The notes: generated by a model not told the origin, from the letters alone. A DNA stretch of 64,000 bases from Epiperipatus broadwayi (GCA_028023455.1 JAQFVV010012418.1:5019244-5083243); one strand, 5' to 3'; counted from the stretch's first letter, positions 1-11,580 are shown. Numbers and translations are program-made.

Positions 1-356
1 AACAATAATTATTAAATATGTAGCGCTGAAATTAAATGTGCATATCTTAATAATAATTTACAAGTTAGACTTGTCTGTCATTTTAACAAACTTGCAAAGA
101 CCATTTGTAGGGAAATATCAATATTTTATATAACTTAATTTCAAATGCTGCCAAGATATTTTTGAATAAATTAGATATGATTTTTATCTGATAGAAAGCA
201 AGAAATACAGTACTAAGAATAACGAGATTAATATTTGATTTTGATTAGACATTTAATAAATTGAATTATCTTGAAGTATATTTTGAAAAAGAAAATTATA
301 GATTAGACTATTTAATTAATTTGTATATGAAATAGAAAAATATTAAAATATTTTTT
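1..356. other. AT-rich non-coding DNA
   Basis: No open frame, repeat or motif that I recognise. The stretch is strongly AT-rich and ends in a T-run next to the fold-back element that follows. Confidence 0.5.
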
Positions 357-366
357 TTTATTTTAC

Positions 367-1020
367 AAAAACTATAGATTTACATTCGAATATCAGCCTT
401 TCAAGCTAATTGTGCAAACGCTTTGCGAGTGTTAATAATAAATGAATACATTCTCACCAATACAAGATATAGTATTTATGCAGGAATAAAAAGGAATCCT
501 CTTATTCCTACGACTCAAATATTTATATATGAGCAAATCTGAAGTACTGGCAAAGAAATGTATTCATTTATTATTAACACTCGCAAAGCGTTTGCACAAT
601 TAGCTTGGAAGGCTGATATTCGAATGTAAATACAAGTGTATACAGATGCTATATAAAATAAATGCTTATTTACATATGATTAAGTTTCAGTTGTAATGAC
701 GTTTAGTAAATTCTAGACAATTTCATCGACGTCATTCATTCAGACATCGTATAGAGTAATTGAAAGTGACTATTCTATCGTCACACTTTCTTTGCCAGTA
801 CTTCAGATTTGCTCATATATAAATATTTGAGTCGTAGGAATAAGAGGATTCCTTTTTATTCCTGCATAAATACTATATCTTGTATTGGTGAGAATGTATT
901 CATTTATTATTAACACTCGCAAAGCGTTTGCACAATTAGCTTGAAAGGCTGATATTCGAATGTAAATACAAGTGTATACAGACGCTATATAAAATAAATG
1001 CTTATTTAAAAACTATAGAT
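367..1020. repeat. Fold-back (MITE-like) element, copy 1
   Basis: Two inverted arms of about 180 bp, 379-558 and 787-966, are almost perfect reverse complements (ends TTTACATTCG and CGAATGTAAA). Immediately inside the left arm, 559-671 is a direct repeat of 895-1007, so the left arm can also pair with that nearer copy. The centre (672-786) is unique. The whole is flanked by an exact 13-bp direct repeat, AAAAACTATAGAT, at 367-379 and 1008-1020. A second element at 10,848-11,098 has the same right subterminal sequence (GCTATATAAAATAA) and very similar 13-bp flanks, so they form one family. No coding capacity is seen. The superfamily is unknown; the flanks may be a target duplication or terminal direct repeats. 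Confidence 0.8.
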
Positions 1021-1425
1021 GTAAGAGGTGTAAGAAACGTCTTGAATTTTTAAATTATTATTTAGATGAATTTGATATATGAATGTTGTTTTATTTAGCA
1101 AGGAGCATTGCAGGAAAGAGGGATGTTGCATCATACTTTCTATTAATACTATATTGTTTGCAGGTAATTAGAATAATCTTAACAAAATATTATGTAGGAT
1201 TGATGGAATTTGTGGAAAAAAATAGTATAAATATAATTAAAATTTATGTAGTTAAAATGAATGGAGTGTATAAAAGATGAATACTGTGGAAAGTCATAGC
1301 TCATTAGAACGATACCAATTCTTTTTTAAATATTGTTATATATATTGTACCGGACATTCAATCTATTCTAACACAGAGGGCGCCACCAGATCACGACGTA
1401 TAAATAATAATCACATCACATCAAA
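1021..1425. other. Short interval with no supported gene
   Basis: An open frame of 65 codons at 1083-1280 matches nothing I recognise and looks like chance. At about 1370-1425 a less AT-rich stretch ending in CACATCACATCA precedes the point where homology between the two LINE copies begins. It may be older retroelement sequence, because similar CACATCACA motifs occur in the LINE 3' tails. Confidence 0.4.
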
Positions 1426-3825
1426 TAGAGAGAGGATGAAGTTAAATAGTAAATTGTTGGAGGATATTAATAAAAGTGGAAGAGATGGGAGTAAAAAAAT
1501 TTGGAATTACATTAAAAGGAGAAATGTAGGGGAAAGAGAGATAGTATTAATAAATGATGAGAGAATAGAGTGTAGCTCTAGAGAAGAGGTAGAGAGAATT
1601 TTAAATAGATATGTAATGGATATAGAAAAGATGTTAGATGTGAAAAAAGTAGTGATAGAAAAAATGAAAGCAGTTAGTAATGGGAATATTCGGCTCACAA
1701 AAAATGAATTGAATGAGGCAGGGAAGAGATTGAAAAGTGGAAAGGTGTGAGGTTTAGATGGATGGGCAACAGATATGGTAATGAATTTAGGGCATAGAGC
1801 AAAATCAAAGTTATTATCATGTTTTAATAAAATGTTACAGAAGATAGTTTTTCCGGTTAGTTGGAGTAATACAAGAATAAGATTATTATTTAAAGGAAAG
1901 GGTAAGGATCATAGAAAGTTAAATAATTATAGACTGATAACGGTAACATCAGTTTTATATAAAGTTTTCTCATATATGTTAGTTGGAAGAGTTGTAAAAT
2001 GGATGGAAGAGAATAATGTAGTGGGGGAAATGCAAGGAGGATTTAGGTCAGATAGGCATATAGGAGATAGTTTCTTTGTAGTTACACAACTTATGGAGAT
2101 GAGTAGGAATTCAGGTAGATCTCATTATATATGAGTTTTATAGATATAGAGAAAGCATATGATAGAGTAAATAGAAATAGATTATGGGTAAGGTTAGGCA
2201 ATTTGGGAATGGATGAAGCTTTAGTAAATATTATTAAGAAATTATATGAATATAATTATTATACTTACCAGCTAGGGGATATAGAATCAGTTAAAGTTAA
2301 AAATGGGGTGGCATTTAGGCAAGGATGCCCTATGTCACCTATTTTGTTTTTATTGTTTTTGAGTGAAATGGAGAAAGCAATAGACAGACTAGGAAAAGGG
2401 GTAGAGATACCATTAATAGGTGGCAAGGGAGTATATATTTTGACGGGTCTTTTTTTTTTGCAGATGATATCTTTTTGTGTGCAGAAAGAAGAGAGGATAT
2501 GGAAATTATGTTGAGGACATGTGCAAGGGTGGGTAAAGAGATGGGGGTTAAATTTAGTGAAGAAAAATCAAATATAATGATGGTTAATACTGGGGAAAGA
2601 GAAGATGTAGAATTTTTATTAGGGGATGTAAAGTTAAGTGTGGTGGATAGATATAGGTATTTGGGAATCATCTTATGTAATCAGGGAAATTGCTTGGATG
2701 AATGGGAGAAAAAATTGGTAAATGAAGCAAAGAAAAGAAAAGGTTTGATAAAGAAACTAACAGTATTTTCATATAATAAATATGATGTAGCTAGAATAGT
2801 ATGGAAGGGAGTTGCAGTAGCAGGGTTAACATATGGTAATGATGCCTTAGGTGTTAGTAAAAAGGTTTTAGATTGTTTAGAGAAAGTACAAAGGGAAGTA
2901 GGAAGACATGCATTAGATGCAGAGATGTGGACAGCAGAGGAGGCAATTCAGAAAGAAATGGGATGGTCAAGTTTTTATATTAGAGATGCAAAAAGTAAAA
3001 TGAAAATGTTTGGTAGGTTGCAGTTTATGGATAGTAAAAGAATAGCAAAAATAGTGTTCAATTGGGTTATGAGTAAAGCGCGGGTAACAAGATGGGTGAG
3101 AAAGGTAATGCAGTATGCGAAAGATTTGGATAAAGAATTTATATCAGTATACTTGTATAAAAGGTGGGATGATTGTGTTAGGAGGATTGTTGAATGTTAT
3201 AGTGGTAAGGAATGGGATAAAAGAATAGAAGCATTAATAAAAAATAGGGAGTTGGAGAGATGGAGAACTAGTATGGAGGGTAAGAAGAGTTTAAATATAT
3301 ATAGAAGTAAATGGAATATTGGATGCGAGTTAATTTATGATAATAGTAAGGAAAGTAGTTTATTGTTTAAGGCTCGAACGGGATCTTTAGCAACAAGAGA
3401 ATATACATGTAAATGGAAAACTATGGGTGATTTAGTGTGCAAATTGTGTAAGGAAGGTATAGAAAATATTAGGCATTTGTTGATTGAATGTAAATGCTTG
3501 AAAGCAGAAAGGGTACAGATAATGAAGTTATGGGAGAATAGGTATGAACAAAGTGACTATACAGAAAGTGAGTTATTAGTTTTTATGTTGGGTTTGCGAA
3601 GAGATAAGGGGGATTTAGATATAAAGGCCATAGAGTTGACAAAGATTATGTTGTGGAAATGGGATGGGGCAGAATATGGGAAGATTTAAGAGTGGGGAAT
3701 GGAGAATAAAATGGCTAACAGGTTTATCTGGGCATAATTGCTGAGATAATCTTGACTTTGTTTAAGGAGAAGCCAATCACATCACAGCAATAGAAAATAA
3801 AATAAAAAAATAGAAAAGAAAAAGA
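1426..3825 (+). mobile_element. Non-LTR retrotransposon (LINE), copy 1, 5'-truncated and broken
   Basis: Collinear with the better preserved copy at 3826-7075 from the endonuclease-RT linker onward, so the endonuclease is missing. The 3' tail (about 3712-3792) has the family signature: GGCTAACAGGTTT, then a segment around TTGCTGAGA, then CCAATCACATCACA. An A-rich tract follows, into which copy 2 is inserted. The element is plus-strand, upstream of the ankyrin gene. I cannot assign the clade with certainty: the RT box LRQGC-LSP in the sister copy is RTE-like, but the C-terminal CCHC-like finger is more usual in Jockey/CR1/I groups. Confidence 0.85.
1427..3689 (+). pseudogene. Decayed LINE ORF2: linker, reverse transcriptase and C-terminal finger
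   Basis: Reading passes through at least three frames. The linker and early RT run to an in-frame TGA at 1748-1750, where the sister copy has AGA (Arg). The same frame then continues to about 2128, where two extra bases relative to the sister copy shift it. The next segment (2131 on) has the motif A region FIDIEKAYDRVNRNRLW and the box RQGCPMSP. At about 2450 a T-run is two bases longer than in the sister copy, which destroys the FADD catalytic box. A long open segment (to 3689) then covers the thumb and the C-terminal domain with CKLC and HLLIEC cysteine/histidine spacing. It would have copied RNA into DNA at a nicked target; this copy cannot be active. Confidence 0.85.
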
Positions 3826-4555
3826 AAAAAGGGGTGGTGGTATAGGTGTTCTATCAAAAAAATATTTAAATATTGTTAAATGTTAAGAACATTTGTGGTT
3901 TGAATTAAGGTTGGGTTGACAAGAATGGATGGTGGCTATAGTTTATATAGCCACTGGAGATAGTCAGATTATAATGGAGTGGAATAGTAACATATATGAA
4001 TGTCTAGTTAAGGATATACAAAGTTTTAAAGAAAAGGCGAAAAGAATAATGGTTATAGGGGATATGAATGGACATATTGAAGAAATTGATGATGTAGATA
4101 ATAAAAATGGACAGCTTTTGAAGGAATTTTGTCAGAAAGTGAATTTGAGTATTGGAAATTTATTAAATATTTATGAGGGGCAATATACTTGATCTAGAAA
4201 TAATATATTTAATACATTAGACTATGTATTGGTAGAGAAAGAGGGAATGAATAAAATACGAAAAATTAAGGTGTTTGATAATGAAGAAAAAGTATGCACT
4301 AGTGATCATAACTTCATTGTAATTGAAATGGTTAGTAATGTGATGGAGAATAGAAATAAAAGTAGAAATAATAGTGAAAGATGTGGATGGAGAGTGAATG
4401 ACAAGAATAAGTTGGAAGAGTATAAAATACAAGTTGAAGAAATCATGGAAGAGTGGGTTGGGGATGAGTATAAGGACTGGTGTAAAGAAGTAGAAAAAGT
4501 GGCAAATAGAGTTTTAGGTGAGAATATTCAGAAGAATAAAAGTAATAAAAAATGA
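3826..4555 (+). pseudogene. APE-type endonuclease domain of LINE copy 2 (broken)
   Basis: Frame 2 reads GGGIGVLSKK near 3832, then two stops (TAA about 3880, TGA about 3918), then an open stretch with VIGDMNGH (about 4049-4072), the metal-binding GD-N motif of the exonuclease-endonuclease-phosphatase fold. An in-frame TGA at 4190-4192 sits where a Trp of the YTWSRN motif is expected. After it come LDYVLV (about 4216) and TSDHNFIV (about 4299), the DxxxxxxxSDH end of the domain. Family knowledge: this domain nicks target DNA to prime reverse transcription. The first roughly 80 residues of the domain are missing. Confidence 0.8.
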
Positions 4556-4952
4556 GAATGAGTAAAAGTGTAAAAGAGAGGAAAGAAGCATGTAGAGAAT
4601 ATAAGTGTGCTATTAAGAACAAGGAAAGTGAAAAAGATATTAATGCTAAATGGGAAAAGTACTTAGAAAAGAAGAAGTTGGCTAAAATAGATAATTATAG
4701 AGAGAGAATGAAATTGAATAATAAATTGTTGGAGGATATTAATAAAAGTGGAAGAGATGGGAGTAAAAAATTTTGGAATTATATTAAAAGGAGAAATGTA
4801 GGGGGGGAGAGAGATAGTATTACTAGATGATGAGGGAATAGAGTGTAGCTCTAGAGAAGATTTAGAGAGAATCTTAAATAGATATGTAATGAATATAGAA
4901 AAGATGTTAGATGTGAAGGATAGAGTGATAGAAAATATGAAAGTATATAGTA
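4552..4952 (+). pseudogene. Linker region of LINE copy 2 with two frameshifts
   Basis: A lysine/glutamate-rich linker between endonuclease and RT, collinear with copy 1 (shared peptide LLEDINKSGRDGSKK). It begins with a switch from frame 2 to frame 1 at about 4552. It is broken again at about 4803, where a G-run is longer than in copy 1, so the reading ends at 4830. A further change near 4960 returns the reading to frame 3 for the RT. These homopolymer length changes mark neutral decay. Confidence 0.7.
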
Positions 4953-6956
4953 ATGGGAATTAGATTTTCGGAAAATGAATTGAATGAGGTAGAAAAGAAA
5001 TTGAAAAGTGGAAAGGCAAGAGGTTTAGATGGATGGGCAGCAGAGATGTTAATGAATTTAGGATATAAAGTAAAAGTAAAGTTATTATCTTGTTTTAATA
5101 AGATGGCACAGAATAGAGTTTTCCCAAGTAGTTGGAGTAATACAAGAGTAAGATTATTATTTAAAGGAAAGGGTAAGGATCATAGAAAGTTAAATAATTA
5201 TAGACCGATAGCAGTAACATCAGTTTTATATAAAGTTTTTTCATATATGGTGGCTAGAAGAGTTGTAAAATGGATGGAAGGGAATAATGTAGTGGGGGAA
5301 ATGCAAGGAGGTTTTAGATTAGATAGGCGTATAGGAGATAGTTTATTTGTAGTTACACAACTTATGGATATGAGTAGGAATTCAGGTAAACAGTTATATA
5401 TGAGTTTTATAGATATAGAGAAGGCATATGATAGAGTAAATAGAAATAGATTATGGATAAGTTTAGTAAATTTGGGAATGGATGGAGCTTTAGTAGATAT
5501 TATAAAGAAATTATATGAAAATAATTATTATATATATCAATTAGGGAATATAGAATCAGTTAAAGTTAAAAATGGGGTGGGACTAAGGCAAGGATGTCCT
5601 TTGTCACCTATTTTGTTTGTATTGTATTTGAGTGAAATGGAAAGAGCAATAGAAAGATTAGGAAGAGGGATAGAGATACCGTTAATAGGTAGTAAGGGAG
5701 TATATATTTTGTCAGGTCTTTTTTTTGCAGATGATATATTTTTGTGTGCAGAAAGAAGAGAAGATATGGAAGTTATGTTGAGAACATGTGCAAGGGTGGG
5801 TAAAGAGATGGGGATTAAATTTAGTGAAGAAAAATCAAATATAATGATGGTTAATACTGGGGAAAGAGAAGATGTAGAATTTTTGTTGGGGGATATTAAG
5901 TTAAGTGTGGTGAATAGATATAGTTATTTGGGAATTATTTTAAGTAATCAGAAAAATTATTTGGATGAATGGGAGAAAAAATTGATAAATGAAGCAAAGA
6001 AAAGAAAGGGATTGATAAAGAAATTAACAGTGTTTTCATATAATAAATATGATGTAGCTAGAATTATATGGAAAGGAGTTGCAGTAGCAGGGTTAACATA
6101 TGGTAATGATGCATTATATGTTAGTAATGGGGTATTAAATTACTTAGAAAAAGTTCAAAGGGAAGTAGGAAGACATGCATTGGATGCAGATGTATGGACA
6201 GCAAGGGAGGCAATTCAAGGAGAAATGGGATGGTCAAGTTTTCATATGAGAGATGCAAAAAGTAAAATGAAAATGTTTGGTAGATTGCAGTTTATGGATA
6301 ATAAAAGAATAGCTAAAATAGTATTTAATTGGGTTATGAGTAAAGGGCAGGTAACAAGATGGGTGAGAAAGGTAATACGGTATGCAAAAGATTTGGATAA
6401 AGAATTTATATCTGTATATTTGTATAAAAGATGGGATGATTGTGTTAGGAGGATTGTTGAGTGTTATAGTGGTAAGGAATGGGATAAAAGAATAGATTTA
6501 CTAATAAAGAATAGGGAGTTAGAGAGATGGAGAACTAGTATGGAGAGTAAAAAGAGTTTAAATATATATAGAAATAAACAGAATATTAGGTGTGAGTTAA
6601 TTTATGATAATAGTAAGGAAAGTAGTTTATTGTTTAAGGCTCGAACAGGATCTTTAGCAACAAGAGAATATACATGTAAATGGAAAAATATGGGTGATTT
6701 AGTCTGTAAATTATGTAAGGAAGGAATAGAAAATATTAGGCATTTGTTAATTGAATGTAAATGCTTGAAAACAGAAAGGGCACATATAATGAAGTTATGG
6801 GAAAATAAATATGAAAAAAGTGATTATACAGAAAGTAGATTATTGGTTTTTATGCTGGGTTTGGAAAAAGATAAGGGGGATTTAGATATAAAGGCTGTAG
6901 AGTTGACAAAGATTATGTTGTGGAAATGGGATGGAGCAGAATATGGGAAAAATTAA
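4953..6956 (+). CDS. Reverse transcriptase ORF of LINE copy 2 (667 codons open, 5'-incomplete)
   Basis: The longest open frame in the window. Early RT motif LNNYRPIAVTSVLYKVFSY lies at about residues 83-101. Motif A is FIDIEKAYDRVNR (about 151-163). Box B is GVGLRQGCPLSPILFVLY (about 208-225). The catalytic FADD is intact in LFFADDIFLCAERRED (about 264-279). Then come a thumb and a C-terminal region with CKLC, H and C residues (CKLCKEGIENIRHLLIEC, about 596-613). The stop at 6954-6956 is followed directly by the 3' tail. The true protein would start upstream in the endonuclease, so this is the intact two-thirds of a broken ORF2. Comparison with copy 1 (many substitutions, most synonymous or conservative) shows that both once encoded a working enzyme. 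Confidence 0.85.
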   Translation: MGIRFSENELNEVEKKLKSGKARGLDGWAAEMLMNLGYKVKVKLLSCFNKMAQNRVFPSSWSNTRVRLLFKGKGKDHRKLNNYRPIAVTSVLYKVFSYMVARRVVKWMEGNNVVGEMQGGFRLDRRIGDSLFVVTQLMDMSRNSGKQLYMSFIDIEKAYDRVNRNRLWISLVNLGMDGALVDIIKKLYENNYYIYQLGNIESVKVKNGVGLRQGCPLSPILFVLYLSEMERAIERLGRGIEIPLIGSKGVYILSGLFFADDIFLCAERREDMEVMLRTCARVGKEMGIKFSEEKSNIMMVNTGEREDVEFLLGDIKLSVVNRYSYLGIILSNQKNYLDEWEKKLINEAKKRKGLIKKLTVFSYNKYDVARIIWKGVAVAGLTYGNDALYVSNGVLNYLEKVQREVGRHALDADVWTAREAIQGEMGWSSFHMRDAKSKMKMFGRLQFMDNKRIAKIVFNWVMSKGQVTRWVRKVIRYAKDLDKEFISVYLYKRWDDCVRRIVECYSGKEWDKRIDLLIKNRELERWRTSMESKKSLNIYRNKQNIRCELIYDNSKESSLLFKARTGSLATREYTCKWKNMGDLVCKLCKEGIENIRHLLIECKCLKTERAHIMKLWENKYEKSDYTESRLLVFMLGLEKDKGDLDIKAVELTKIMLWKWDGAEYGKN

Positions 6957-7075
6957 ACTGGGGAATGTAAAATTAAGTAGCTAACAAGTTTTTCTTGGTA
7001 CAATTGCTGAGAGATTCTTGACTTTGTTTAAGGAGTAGCTACAGTACATCACATCACATGGAAAATTTATTTACT

Positions 7076-10000
7076 GTGATCAGAATGGATGATGATGATG
7101 ATGGTTTACACCGACTAGACTCAGGGACAAAAAGAGATGTTAAAATTATTTAGACAATTGAGAAACCAAAGCACAAAGACAAACGTCAGCCAAATTAAGT
7201 ATAAACAAATTTTTAAACTTTTTATTAAGAGAAGACATATAAGAAAAGTTTATAAGTTACCAAATAGGATGAGCTCAGGCGTGTACCAGAAAGACTAAAT
7301 GCAACGCTCTGACAGACCTACTGATCTTCTAATAAACGAATTATAAAGGGGGGAAGCAAATTTCATTCAGCAGAGGATTCATCCAAACATTGGTTTTCAC
7401 TTTCAGATATTTAAACAATATATTCTTGAAATAAATCAACGAAACCAGCACTGGCGAGCTTTCCGAGACTTTTGAAACGTGTCAGACCACGAATGTCATG
7501 TGTCGGTAGAAGCTGCACCTATTATTACGTTTAATATAAAGGTGATTGATGTACCTCAAGAACAACCGAAAAATATGATTTAAAATGAAAGGAAAACAAT
7601 TAAAACTGGCGAATCCCAGCCAAACGATTGGCGAAAACTATTCTAAGAATCATAATTAAAAGTCTCAATAGGAGACAAGTAAATCATTAGAAAAACAGTT
7701 ACATCTGCCCCAGCAATTAAAGAAAATGAATTACAAATAATTATAATTAAGAAATAAATTTATGAAACAAGTTCTGAGTACACGCTCTGATAAATTTAAA
7801 GCTACACGTAAATACAAAATAATTCTATCAGAGAGTGAACATGAGTACGAAATTACTTAAGCTTTAACTACTTTAGCAGCGAAAGTCTCTCTCACCTGTG
7901 ATTTACAAAGGGATAAATATTATCTTCCTGCTGGCAACTTATAAAATTACAAAGAAAAACAATTCTAGTTTCCGCTTTCAGAGATATAAGAAAGGAAATC
8001 CCCACCTGCTCAAAACTAGGAAAATAAAGTCACCAGCCAAAAGATTTTTGGAGGTTTGCAAAAGCGCAAACACAGTGTTTAAAATTAATTATTTTCTACT
8101 AAAATAATGACAGGTAAGCATTTAAAATATACATGACTGCTAAAGCATTTATAAAAAATTTTAGGCATAAAAATATAAAAACTCACACGTCACTCTCCAA
8201 TAAACAAAAATTGAAAGCAAACTTGGAATCTTAAAACTAAGATTCCAAGACACACTGCAAAATACAAGAAATCACAACAAATATTAAATATGGGATTACA
8301 TATTGCTTAGGAATACAGATTTATAATTAGGTTGAGCGGAGATTTAATTAAAAGAAATTTACCCTGGGAACAATAAAAAAAACTTTACCTTACAGTAAAG
8401 CAGAGTTCGCGTAGAGTGCACACGTTTATTTTAGTCCATTTTCAGGTCCTTTGACAGCGGCAATGTAGAGGCAGCGGGGGTCTTGTTTATTTTAGGTGTT
8501 CGTAGCAGGATTGAAGGAGAGATGGCAGGCATGGGTCCGTCTTTTGAGTTAAACTAGCATGACATATTGTTGGTTATAAAATGTATAGCAGTATATTTTA
8601 ACATCACGGAGAAAGCAAAATTGTTTTTGTAACTGCAAATTTTGTTTTTAAAGATTAAAAGTCCAAACTGCTAATCATACAAACATTGAAGGGGTTATTC
8701 CGAATGAATATTGGAACTAAGAAGCTGAACGAATCACTATGATGGAGTGCTGACTTAATCTCTCTAGGATAGAATAGAATAGACTAGACTCATGAAATAT
8801 TTGATGTTATTTATACCTCCATTCGATTTCCCGCGAAAACTAGCCTTGTTGTTGAATTCTATGCCTAAGGCAGGGCAAATATTAATCTCCAGCTCAATCT
8901 AATCTAAGAATTCTACCCAGGGATTATTGAAACAAAAACAACAACACAAATCAAATCTCCGCTTTTAGAATGAGTTTACAATGGTTAAAATAAAAGCAAC
9001 AGGAATGTAATTAGCTAGCCAGCTTGTTTTTAATCAAATTGATTTAAAAAAGTAAAAACAAGCGGTATAAGAAAACTATTTTAAAAACAATTATAAAAAC
9101 ATTAAAACGATCTATTTTAAATATAAACGAGTAGGTGTTTTAATACACGTACTCTTTTAAATAATAATAAAAAAAATTTAACATTAGATAAGATTTAACA
9201 AAAATTAAGTTTTTAATTTTGGCAGTAAAATCCTTGAATCGGATATCAATCCGGTTCAATATATATATATATTGGATGTATAGGTTCAAGGTCAATAACT
9301 GCTTGTGCATTTATATGTTATCTGTGTTGGCCACAGTCTTTAAGCTGTCAATTTGGCATAATATATTTTTGATGAGAATTTATTATATTCATTAGTAAAT
9401 TGTATCTAAGAGATACTACAATATATCAGTATTGATGTAGTTGTGAAAATATCTAGATTGTAACTGAAAATAGATTTTTAAAAAAATCATGTTTTTTATT
9501 TTATAAATATAATAATGGCAAATTTGGGGAGTTTTTTTTTTAATTTTTTTTTTTTCACATTTCAGCATATACTTATAACAAATGTATCTCAGGTATATAC
9601 TATTATTGCTGCAAATTTTTTGATTATGACTTTATTTATTTATATTTCTTTGTTTAAAAATTGTTAGATTGTAATAGAAAATAAATTTTAAAAAATTACG
9701 TGTTTTATTGAATAAATATAAAAGTAAATTTGAAGTGTTACTAAATTTATTTTTAGATTCGGTCCTTACTAATATTAAATGTCGCTCTCAAATATTTTTT
9801 TTAACTGTGATCTTTGCAGAGTTGAAAGTAGCAATTGATTAGGAAGTTATTGATTAGTTTAGTGTTTTCAAGTACTTAAAAAATTTCTTTAACTGATATA
9901 GAATTAGTAATAAAGAAATTAATGTTGTAATGGCTAGGCGCATTTTTAATAAGTTAGGAGTCTATTAAAGTTAATATTATATAGAGGCACATATATTTTT

Positions 10001-10847
10001 TTAAATGTAGATCCAAGACATAAATAAATAAAGATGTTTATTTAAGGAATGGAAAATTTTGACAATGTTACAAAAATAATCTTAAAAAGTAGAAAAGAAT
10101 TTGGATTGGATATATGTTTAGTATTTCAAGAATTACGAATGATGTATAGATAATTCTATATGATCTGAGATGGTGTATTTTAAAATAAAAACTATGTAGT
10201 TGCCTTGTCTTTTGTTTTATACTTATTTGGCATTAACATACCATTACTGCTGTACTGAATTTTTATAAATATAATTTTCACAATAACTGCACTTTGCATA
10301 TATATATGTTTTCAGAAATTATAATATGAAGAAAAGCAACAAAGCAAGAGAATATATCCATTATTATAAAAAATAATTAAATAAACATTTTTCAAATTAT
10401 TATTTTTATTTATTCATAAACTATATTTTGTTAGATAAATTTTAAAAATGAATTTTTAATAATGATTTAAAATAATATATTATGTGTAATATTATTATAT
10501 ATGTTAATTCATTACTACTAAACTTCACAAAGTAAAATTCTTACTTACACTTCATTTATTTCCAGTAAATAAAATAAACATCTGGAAGAAATTTTTTTTA
10601 CCCCCTAACAAAGAACTAAAAATAATAGTACACTGCAGTAATAATTTTGTTACCACATATTTAATAATAATTACTATCTCAAATGTGTGTATATTATGGG
10701 GGGGGGGGGGTAGCAGTAAATATATAAACACATTCATGTGTTACAATAAAGATTGTAAAATAACTTTTTGATGACAGGGATGATAATGCAATTTTTTTTT
10801 TTACTTTCTGAAAAATAATTGTGAAATAACAATTTATTAGAATTTTC
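7076..10847. other. AT-rich interval with no recognised gene
   Basis: No open frame with family features; the 69-codon frame at 7898-8107 resembles nothing I know. A perfect 12-bp stem with a 4-base loop is at 8222-8249 (CTTGGAATCTTA / TAAGATTCCAAG). A less AT-rich patch lies at about 8400-8560. An (AT)n run is at about 9261-9273 and a G-run at 10,698-10,711. I searched for the missing N-terminal ankyrin exon here and saw no convincing candidate. Confidence 0.5.
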
Positions 10848-11098
10848 ACAAACTATCAATAATATTTAAACAGCATTAATCTGTTGCACATGCGCTTTGG
10901 ATTTTAAATATAAAATGAATGAATACTAACACTTCAACCACATGATAAAGTCTTTGGAAAAGACAGAATGTTAGTATTAATTCATTTTATATTTAAAATC
11001 CAAAGCGCATGTGCAACAGTTTAATGCTGTTTAAATATTATTGTTTATAAAAAACATCGCGCTATATAAAATAATTGACTTATTTACAAACTATCAAT
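10848..11098. repeat. Fold-back (MITE-like) element, copy 2
   Basis: Inverted arms of about 71 bp, 10,861-10,931 and 10,969-11,039, are separated by a 37-bp spacer. After the right arm comes a subterminal GCTATATAAAATAA, shared with the element at 367-1020. Exact 13-bp direct repeats ACAAACTATCAAT flank it at 10,848-10,860 and 11,086-11,098. They agree with the flanks of copy 1 at 10 of 13 positions. The arms share no obvious sequence with those of copy 1, so only the right end and flanks are family-specific. Confidence 0.75.
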
Positions 11099-11580
11099 GG
11101 AAATTTTCCAATCTTAAGAAAAAAAGTCACATTAAAATGTCTGATAATTAAGGATTATTTATTGCTTATTAATGGTGAAATACATATCAATAAAATATAT
11201 ATATATAATATTTGCATAATTCCAATCACTTATATTAATTTAACTTTTAAGGACATTTAAATATTTATAGGAAGTGTGTTAAAAATTGATGCATTATTAA
11301 TCTGTTAGAAAATAATTGGTTTAGTGATTATTTTTTTATATATGCAAATACTGTATCAGCAATATTTAATTGGTTTGAATAATGAGATAATATATAAAAT
11401 AATAACAGCTTATTAAAATAAAATTTCACACCTATGTTAATTAATTAGTTATTTTATTTAAAATTGAGAAAGTTTGGCATACACTATTGTTTGTCTTAAA
11501 TATATGTTGTGATGTACATGTTAATGTGCTCTTATATTTAATTTTTTATTTTTAAATATGTACATATATACTTTTTTAAG
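11099..11580. other. AT-rich sequence upstream of the first visible exon
   Basis: Probable intron or 5' flank ending in a pyrimidine-rich acceptor just before 11,581. Nothing else is recognised; the 61-codon frame at 11,075-11,260 overlaps the fold-back flank and is of biased composition. Confidence 0.5.

Larger units (their letters stand above)
3826..7075 (+). mobile_element. Non-LTR retrotransposon (LINE), copy 2, inserted at the tail of copy 1
   Basis: Starts abruptly in the endonuclease domain just after the A-rich end of copy 1, so it is a separate 5'-truncated insertion rather than a tandem duplication. It contains the distal endonuclease, linker, RT, C-terminal finger and the 3' tail (about 6975-7062), which is homologous to that of copy 1 (GCTAACAAGTTT, CACATCACATCAC). 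A short GATGATGATGATGATGG tract lies just downstream (about 7087-7103). No clear target duplication was found. Confidence 0.85.

Noticed and set aside
8400-8560. Candidate first exon or promoter of the ankyrin gene
   Set aside because: It is less AT-rich, but no frame resembling the family N-terminus and no matching phase-0 donor could be found.
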